From Salinivirgaceae bacterium (GTDB lineage: Bacteria > Bacteroidota > Bacteroidia > Bacteroidales > SZUA-534): a stretch of 45,127 nucleotides of DNA. Of this stretch, positions 33,850 to 41,900 are shown piece by piece. The stretch spans positions 1-45,127 of the forward strand of contig JAEEPS010000019.1 of assembly GCA_016284875.1 (NCBI GenBank). Direction: 5' to 3'. Below the pieces are notes generated by a model. That model was given only the letters and a program-made list of their open reading frames with translations, was not told the origin of the DNA and searched no databases. The position numbers and the translations under genes are program-made. The number at the start of each line of letters is the position of its first letter. Position 1 is the first letter of the stretch.

Positions 33850-34608
33850 TTACTCTTTAATGTCGTCCAAGCCAGAGTCAACCAGAATACGACCGCAGTA
33901 CTCGCAAACAATGATGCGTTTGCGCGAGCGGATGTCGACTTGACGCTGAGGCGGAATCTTGTTGAAGCAACCACCGCAGGCGTCGCGCTGAACGGTAACA
34001 ACTGCCAAACCATTACGTACGTTGGCACTGATGCGGTTGAAGGCTGTCAAGTAGCGCTCATCGATAAGTTTCTCAATCTCGGCCTTTTTAATATTCAACT
34101 CGTCTTCTTTCTTCTGTGTTTCCGAAATGATGCTGTCCAATTCGCTGCGTTTTTGCTTCAGGTCGCCCTTGCGCTCCTCGTATTTGGTCTCAGCAGCCGC
34201 AATAATCTCCTTTTTGTGCTCCACTTCAGCGGTGAACTCACGGATGTGCTTTTCGCTCAACTCAATCTCCAAAGTCTGGAATTCAATCTCCTTCGACAGA
34301 GAATCGTACTCGCGGTTGTTGCGGACATTGTCCTGCTGCGACTGATATTTCTTAATGTCTTCCTGGCACTGAGCAATTTTATGTTTCTCATTCACAATGC
34401 CTTGTTCAGCCTCTTTCACTTCAGCCTTGAGGTTTGAGATACGGGTCTGCAAACCAGCCAACTCGTCTTCAAGGTCCTGAACTTCAAGAGGAAGTTCACC
34501 GCGTAAACTCTTGATTTTGTTGATTTCAGTCTGAATCTGCTGCAAATCGTACAGATTTTTCAACTTTTGCTCCATCGGGATTTCCACCTTTTGATTTTTC
34601 TCATCCAT
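33850..34608 (-). CDS. Coiled-coil zinc-ribbon protein (CT398/zf-RING_7 family)
   Basis: The 252 residues consist of a long antiparallel coiled coil (about 15-195) and a C-terminal zinc ribbon with Cys211-x2-Cys214 (ACGGCF) and Cys235-x2-Cys238 (CEYCG). This is the architecture of the family annotated as putative nucleic-acid-binding zinc ribbon proteins (Chlamydia CT398, Helicobacter HP0958/FlgZ). HP0958 binds RNA and sigma-54; the role in Bacteroidota is unknown. The gene starts 4 bp after the stop of the NIF3-like gene, a pairing often seen in this phylum, and is followed by a strong terminator, so both form one operon. Confidence 0.9.
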   Translation of the reverse strand: MDEKNQKVEIPMEQKLKNLYDLQQIQTEINKIKSLRGELPLEVQDLEDELAGLQTRISNLKAEVKEAEQGIVNEKHKIAQCQEDIKKYQSQQDNVRNNREYDSLSKEIEFQTLEIELSEKHIREFTAEVEHKKEIIAAAETKYEERKGDLKQKRSELDSIISETQKKEDELNIKKAEIEKLIDERYLTAFNRISANVRNGLAVVTVQRDACGGCFNKIPPQRQVDIRSRKRIIVCEYCGRILVDSGLDDIKE

Positions 34609-34612
34609 TGCG

Positions 34613-35710
34613 TTATACGTATTTTATTGGATTTGTATTTACCTTCGTCAATCGGACTGCAAAATTAGAAAATTTTCCAGTAACTAATTCATAAAAAAGT
34701 TCTTTTGTGAACTGCTCACTTTCGTAGTGTCCGATATCGGCCAAAACAAACGGATAGCGGGCATCGAAAAACTGATGGTATTTGATGTCGGCAGTGAGCA
34801 GAATATCGGCGCCAGCGCGCATTGCATCGCCAATCAGGAAACTTCCGGCACCACCGCACACAGCCACTTTTTCAAAGGGTTTCTCGGGCAAGCGGGTGTG
34901 ACGTATGCAGCCGCAACCAAAAATCTGTTTCACCCTTTGCAGAAAATCGGCGGCATTCTCGGGCACCATCAGCGTGCCAATGATGCCGCTTCCGGCCATT
35001 TCGTAGTCGTTTTCGAGCGGATAGATGTCGTAGGCCGGCTCCTCGTAGGGGTGAGCGGCCAACATTGCGCCCACGATTTTCGAAAGTGCGTGCGCTGGCG
35101 CAACGGTCTCAATCCGAGTCTCGTCTTCGAAATGAGTCTTGCCAATTTTGCCTACAAACGGATTGCAGCCCTCTCCTGCCCTAAACGTGCCCTGACCTTG
35201 CAGATTGTAACTGCAATGGCTGTAATTGCCTATATGGCCCGCTCCTGCATCGAGCATGGCGTTGCGCACGGCTTCGGCATGGCTTGTTGGCACAAAAACC
35301 ACAATCTTGCGCAGATTGCCGCTCGTGGGGGCAAGAATTTTGGTATCAACAAGTCCTAATTTGCCAGCAATTTTACTGTTGACGCCATTCAGCAGCATAT
35401 TGTCGAGATTGGTGTGGGCGGCATACACTGCCACATCGTTTTTAATGGCTTTGATGAGTGTGCGCTCAACTGCGCTGCTACCGCTGAACTTTTTCAGTCC
35501 GCTGAACACGAACGGATGGTGAGCAATTATCAGATTGAAGCCCAACCTGATGGCTTCATCAACAACCTCCTCGGTCACATCAAGGCAGATGAGCGCGCCT
35601 GTGGCCTCGGCCTCGCGGTCGCCAACAATCAGCCCGGCATTGTCGTACGACTCCTGCATTGCCAGCGGCGCCACCGACTCAATAAAACCTGTTATTTCAG
35701 ATATTCTCAT
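34613..35710 (-). CDS. NIF3-like dinuclear metal-centre protein
   Basis: From ATG 35710 the protein has 365 residues, the long form of the NIF3/YbgI (DUF34) family with a PII-like insert (about 130-230) between the two halves of the metal-binding domain. Metal ligands visible are His64-His65 (IIAHHPFVFSG), the Asp of AHTNLDN, and the His and Glu of ADIGHYESEQ. Family members form hexameric rings with two metals per site; one member was described as a GTP cyclohydrolase, but the general role is not settled. An ATG at 35734 would add eight residues before the conserved MRISEI start. It is first in the operon with the zinc-ribbon gene. Confidence 0.92.
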   Translation of the reverse strand: MRISEITGFIESVAPLAMQESYDNAGLIVGDREAEATGALICLDVTEEVVDEAIRLGFNLIIAHHPFVFSGLKKFSGSSAVERTLIKAIKNDVAVYAAHTNLDNMLLNGVNSKIAGKLGLVDTKILAPTSGNLRKIVVFVPTSHAEAVRNAMLDAGAGHIGNYSHCSYNLQGQGTFRAGEGCNPFVGKIGKTHFEDETRIETVAPAHALSKIVGAMLAAHPYEEPAYDIYPLENDYEMAGSGIIGTLMVPENAADFLQRVKQIFGCGCIRHTRLPEKPFEKVAVCGGAGSFLIGDAMRAGADILLTADIKYHQFFDARYPFVLADIGHYESEQFTKELFYELVTGKFSNFAVRLTKVNTNPIKYV

Positions 35711-35734
35711 TTTCGATAAGTATTTCTGTGACAA

Positions 35735-35772
35735 TCTAAAAAAGCCTTTCAGAAACGTGACTGAAAGGCTTT
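35735..35772 (-). terminator. Strong intrinsic terminator upstream of the NIF3-like gene
   Basis: AAAGCCTTTCAG (35741-35752) and CTGAAAGGCTTT (35761-35772) form a perfect 12-bp stem with an 8-nt loop, followed on the minus strand by TTT then AG (six T residues in total). A second terminator at 35885-35916 already ends the upstream gene, so this one may end another, short transcript. Confidence 0.9.
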
Positions 35773-35803
35773 AGCAAGAAATCTTATTTTTACCCTTTAA
35801 TTA
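35735..35803 (-). ncRNA. Candidate small RNA between two terminators
   Basis: On the minus strand TTTG (35838-35841) is followed after exactly 20 bp by TAATATTG (35810-35817), one mismatch from TAnnTTTG. A transcript starting near 35803 would run about 70 nt to the perfect terminator hairpin at 35741-35772. No open reading frame of note lies within. The alternative is a back-up terminator for the 2685-residue gene. No known RNA family was recognised. Confidence 0.3.
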
Positions 35804-35884
35804 CGGTCTCAATATTAAGCAATCCGCGACTAACAAGCAAATTTTTCTGCAATTTTTTGTCTCTAACCAAACAAAAAGGTTGGA

Positions 35885-35916
35885 AACAAAAAAGGGGCGA
35901 TTTTCATCGCCCCTTT
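35885..35916 (-). terminator. Intrinsic terminator of the 2685-residue surface protein gene
   Basis: AAAGGGGCGA (35891-35900) and TCGCCCCTTT (35907-35916) form a 10-bp stem with a 6-nt loop followed on the minus strand by TTTTTTG. It is 23 bp after the stop. Confidence 0.9.
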
Positions 35917-35938
35917 GGTTTATCCGAATTAATCAGAA

Positions 35939-38900
35939 TTAATCGTTAATCATCACGCGTTTGGCTGCGCTGCCGGTCTTCACTACGTAAACGCCTGTGC
36001 CGTTAACCTGGATCTCGGTGCGGCCAGTCTCAGGTGCTACGCGGCTGATCAAGCTGCCCATTGCGTTGTAAACGTAGATGTAATCTGTAGCGTTCTCAAC
36101 TACAACGGTGTTGCCGTAAGCGAAAATGTTGACTGCCTCTGCAGCCTCGTCAGCAACTGCTGTGCCCGGAATCTCTTCCTCATCCTTCTCGAAGATGGCG
36201 GTGAACTCGAAGCCGGTCTCCTGTACTTGCTGCAGCAACTCGAGAGTGAGTGTGACGGTGCGCGGGTTGTCGAGCACGCTGTCGCTCCACATTACGAAGT
36301 GGTAACCCTCGTCAGGTACTGCGGTGAGAGTGATTGTTGCACCGAACTCAAGTGTATTTGAAGATGCAGTGATCTTGCCAAATTTCTCGTTGAGTTTGAC
36401 AACGAATTTCTCCTTCTCGAACAGTGCTGTAACAGTTGTGTCGCCGGCTACAATCAGTTTGCGCGGGTTGGTGGCTGTTGTGTCATCGGCCCATTTAACA
36501 AAGTGGTAGCCCGGATTTGCAGTAGCGGTGAGTGTTACCTCGGCATCCTTGTCGTAAGTACCAGTGCCCTCAACCTTGCCGTTCTGTGCCTCTGCGGCAA
36601 CCTCGTAAGTTCTGGCTGCGAATGTTGCGGTCAGTGTGGTGTCGCTGACTACCTCAAGGGTACGTTTGGCTGTCTTCACGCCGTCGCTCCATTTAACGAA
36701 GCGGAAGCCTGCGTTGGCTGTTGCCTCAAGAGTGGCTGTTGCGCCGTACTCGTAGGTTCCTGCACCGGTGAGTTTGCCGTTGGCGGCATCTGTAAGTGTC
36801 ACTGTGTAGGTGTTGATTGCGAACTCTGCGGTGAACGACAGGTTGCTCTTAACTGTTGCCTTGCGGGTCTCAGTAGTCACATCGTCGCTCCATTTTACAA
36901 AGTGGTAACCCTTGTTGGCCACTGCCTTGAGTGTTGCCTCTGCGCCGTGGTTGTACTTGCCTGTGCCCTCAACGGTTCCGTTGGTGGCTGTTGCGGTAAC
37001 ATCATAGGTGTTGATTGCAAACTCGGCTGTGAAGGCCACTGCGGCTGTCACGGTCACCTTGCGGGTTGCATCGGTTACGCCGTCGCTCCATTTAACGAAA
37101 CTGTAGCCCTCGGCGGCAACTGCCTTGAGTGTTGCCTCTACGCCATGGTTGTAGGTGCCTGTGCCCTCAACTGTACCATTGGTGGCTGTTGCGGTAACCT
37201 CGTAGGTGTTGATTGCAAACTCTGCGGTGAGCGAGAGGTTGCTTGTGGCTGTGAACTTGTACGGGTTGGCAGTCTCGTTGTTGCTCCACTTAACAAAGTG
37301 GTAGCCTGCTGCGGCTGTTGCGGTGAGTGTCACCTCTGCGCCGTGGTCGAACTTGCCTGCGCCCTCAACTGTGCCGTTGGTGGCGGCAACCTCGATGGTG
37401 TAGTTGTTGATGGCGAACTCTGCCTTCAGTGTCACATTGTCGGTGACTGTGACTACGCGCGGGTTCTCCTCAACGCCGTCGTCCCACTTAACAAAGTGAT
37501 AGCCTTCCTTCGGTGTTGCGGTAATGGTGGCTTTCTCACCATAGGCGTAATCGCCGGCACCCTTAACAGTACCGTTTGCTCCGGCACTCAAAGCAACCTC
37601 GAACGACTTGAGGCTGAACTTGGCGCTGAATGTTGAATCACGCTTAACAATAATGGTGCGGGTTGCATTCTTGTAGCCCTCGCCATCATCGGTCCAGCGG
37701 ACGAAGCGGTAACCCTCGTTAGGTGTGGCTGTCAGAGTGGCCTCCTCGTCGGTGAGGTACTCACCGCCACCGTTTACAGTACCACCCTCGCTAGGTGTAG
37801 ATGTAACAGTGATGACGTAGAGGTCTTTGTCGGCCGGGATAAAGAGCGGCGACAGAACAACATCTTCCTCAACTGTCATGATGAGCGGGTTCTCAGTGTT
37901 GTCTTCTACATCCAAACCGTCCCAGCGGACAAACTTGTAGTTCTCGGCAGGCTCAGCCGTGAGCGATGCCTCCTGGCCGTATTCATACTCGCCGAGGCCG
38001 TCAACCGAACCGTTTTCAACTGTCTCAGCCAGCGAAACATTTAATGTGTCAATTCCGAACAAAGCCGACAACAAAACGTTGTCCACCACATTGAATTGAT
38101 ACGGGTTGGCAGTCTCACCATTGCTCCAGTGAACAAAGTGATAGTGGTCGTCGGCAGTAGCGGTGAGTGTGGCAAGAGCATTCCAGTCGTACTCGCCGTC
38201 GCCAGACACTGAGCCATACTCCGACTCAGCAAGTTCAACATTATATGTGTCGATTTCGTAGATGGCGGTAACGGTGGTGTCTCTCAGAATTCTGATTGAA
38301 CGATCCTCCTCATCATAACCGTCGCTCCACTCAACAAAGTGATAGTGCTCGTTGGCCTCAGCAGAGATGTTAACTTTTGAACCCCAGTCGTACAAAGTGG
38401 TCTGTGTCTGCGACGGTGTGCCGTTTTGAGCCAGAACCGTGAGACTGTGCTGGTCGATAGCAAACACTGCAATGAATTCAGCATCGGCGCTTATGTTTTC
38501 CAAAGTGATTGTTTCACTAGTGTAAGCGTCGTTGTCCTGCCACTGAACAAAGTGGTAATGTTTTGCAGGAGTTGCAATGATAGTGGCTGACTCGCCCTGA
38601 AGATAGACAGAACCACCAGTTACTGTTCCCATTTCAGGATCGTTGGCATTAGCAGTAATAGTGTAAACTTCCTGGTCGACACCTTTGAAGAATGCTGTAT
38701 AAACTGTATTCTCTGTTGCAACAATTGTGTGCGGGTTTTCGGTGCTGCCATCGCTCCAGCGGAGGAACTCACAACCTTCGGCAGCATAAGCCTCCATTTC
38801 AAATTCCTCACCATAGACAACTGTACCGCTTTCGCTGACTGAGCCTTGAGTCTCATTGTTTGTTGCTACAGTGATGGTTACAGGAGCCTTAATCTGCAAT

Positions 38901-41900
38901 TTAATATTGTCGACTATATCCTCATCATAGAATCCTGCGCTGATATAGTAAGTCTGGCCAGCAGTCAAATAACATTTGATTCTGAAATTATCAGTTGACA
39001 ATGCCTCTGGATCTACAAATTCTTCTTCGTCATCATCATCGATTTCGTCATCAATATCGTCATCAATATCGTCATCAATATCGTCATCGATATCATCATC
39101 GATATCATCATCAATATCGTCATCGATATCGTCATCGATATCGTCATCATCATCGTCAACATCGTCTTCTGGTGCAACTGATTTGACACGATCATCAATA
39201 TCATCAATTTCTTCGTCATCATCTCCCGGATAATCGTTATATATGAGAAGATTCATGTCAGAATCGAATAGCACACCATATGTGTCCTCTGTGCTCTCGG
39301 AGAAGATGACGTAAGTGCCCGACTCCGTAGGAGTGAACTTACAGTTGGGGTTTGGTGTGTTAAAGGTTTCCAAACGACTTGGGAAATAACTTCTGCCGAA
39401 TGTTGAGTAAACATTGTTCTCGCCAACTATGACTACCTGAATATCGTGGAATTCAGCTTCAACTGTGGTATCATTAACGGCAACAATTGTATCGTTGAAG
39501 TATTTATTCGAACCATCGCCCCACTGAACAAAGAAATTGTCCTCGTTAGGAACGGCGGTAAGTTTTACTTCTGAGTAATAGGGGAAAACAACTGATTCCT
39601 CAATGATAGCCGGTTCATCGTCAGATTCCAAATTCTTGGCGGCTATTTTGCCATTGCCTTCAACCTTAACGGTGATGACTGCCGGACCTTCAATATTCAG
39701 TGTGAGTTCGCCGACTATACCTCCATAATAGTAACCAGCAGAAATGTAGTAGGTCTCCCCGCCAGTCAATTCATAGTTAATACGGAAATTTTCATTATCA
39801 CCTCCTCCATCTTCATACTCAAGCGGATTCATTTCCGAATCGAACAGCACACCGTATGTGTCTTCATCGCCTTCGGTATAGAAGGTATATTCGCCCGACA
39901 CTTCGGGAACAAATACGCAGTTGGGGTTTGGTGTGCCGTAATAATAATTTTCCTCATCATCACCTTCTCCATCATCATCACCTTCTCCATCATCATCACC
40001 TTCTCCATCGTCTTCATCCTTTTCGCCGTTGTCAACATAAAAACTCCGTCCATATGTTGCGTAAACAGTGTTCTCGCCTTTTACAACAGGCTGAATAGCG
40101 TGGAATTCGATTTCAACCGTGGTGTCCTTACGTGCGACAAACCTATTTGTAGAGTCTGTGCTACCGCCGTCCCATTGAACAAAGAAGTTGTTGATGTCAG
40201 GATCGGCGGAGAGTTTAACTAGCGAACCGTAGGTGTAAGTGCCGGTGCCTTTTACCTTACCTTCACCAGCAGTAATCTCAGCGGCGACGGTTACTGGCGC
40301 CATAATCTGCAATTTGAGTTCATCAACAATACCCGAATACTTGAATCCAGCGCTGATGTAGTACTTTTCTCCGGCAGTCAAATCATAACGGAATGTTGAG
40401 ACTATCAACTCTTCCTTTGGTCTTTTTGGTATTATCTCATACACACGCTCCTTTGCAAGAGGATTAAAAGTGGTTGCCAAACAATTCGCATCAGAATCAA
40501 ATAAAACTCCGTAAGTGCTTCTCTCGCTTTCGATGTAGAAGACATATTCGCCAGACACCTCGGGAACAAACACGCAGTTGGGGTTAGGTGTGCCTTCATA
40601 ATTTACAGGTACGTCTATATATGGTACAGGTTCTTCCTGCACAGGTGCGTCTATCAGCACTTCCCCATCTATTTTTGCACCATCTTTACCAGGTTCAACT
40701 AAGACAACATCATTTCCTTGCACGTATGTAGCAAAAACAGTGTTAGCGCCTTCGTAAACTTCCTGAATTGCGTGGAATTCTGCCGAGCATACGGTGTCCT
40801 TAACAACAGTGAGTTTGCTATTGAGGGATGTATTCGAACCATTGCCCCACTGAACAAAGAAATTGTTCTCGGCAGGAACGGCAGTGAGTTCAAGTTCTGT
40901 GTTGTAATCGTAAACGCCTTCTTCTGCGCCTTCAATTGTTCCGTTCTCAGCAGTGAATGTGACTGAGTACTGTGCAATCTTGAAGTAAGCGTACAAAGTT
41001 GAGTCACGGTCTACTGTAAATGTGTACGGATTTTCAGTTACATCGTCGCTCCATTTATCAAATTCGAAACCAATGGCAGGTGTGGCCGTAATTGTCGCTT
41101 CTTCACCATTTAAGAATTGACTTCCACCGCTAACTTGGCCCATTTCATTCTGATCTTCCGCTACTTCTACGCTGACCGTGAAGATGTCGGCGCCCGTAGC
41201 AGCGAATATGGCCTCAAGTTCCAAAGCATCGGTGATTACCAACGATATTTCAGAATCGGTTGATCCATTGCTCCAGCGTACAAACTCTACATCATCATCG
41301 ACAGGAATAGCCTCAATCGAAACCGTTTCGCCTGAGTAGGTGTAGGTTGTGTTAATTTCTGATAGGGGTTCATCTTCATCAAACGAAACTTGGCCCAACT
41401 GGTTATCGTTCACCGTGATGTGTACTGGAATTCTGTCGTAACGCCATACAGTGGTGTAATTGTTGGGGTTCCAGGCTTCAGACCAGCCTTCGGGTTTTTC
41501 TTCTGCTTCGCAGAGGATTATGAGGTCATTGTTGTTTGCAAACGCAAACTGGCCAATACTTGTAACGCTGCTAGGAATGGTTACCTCAGACAAGTTACAG
41601 CCCTCGAACGTACTTTCGCCAATGCTCTCAACACCGCTCAAATCGACATCTGTAAGATTCTCGCAGTCCGTAAACGCCTCTTTTCCTATCAAAGAAACAT
41701 TATCACCTTCGGCAGTGCTTATAACAACCTCTGTTACCCTATAGTACACATCATACCAAGGATACTCACTAAAATTTTCATGAGAGACGTCACCCTTAAG
41801 GGTTAAAACGCCCTCCTCGTCCAAACTCCATTTGGCAATGTCGAACAAAACAACATTATTATTATCTATCCAATATTCGTCCCAGCCTTCAGGAGTTCTA

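Noticed and set aside
36503..37636. 377-codon Cys-rich plus-strand frame
   Set aside because: It is the antisense of the 198-bp coding repeats; its regular cysteines reflect the repeat period.
38976..39233. Poly-Ser-Ile plus-strand frame
   Set aside because: It is the antisense of the Asp-Asp-Asp-Ile microsatellite and not a separate gene.
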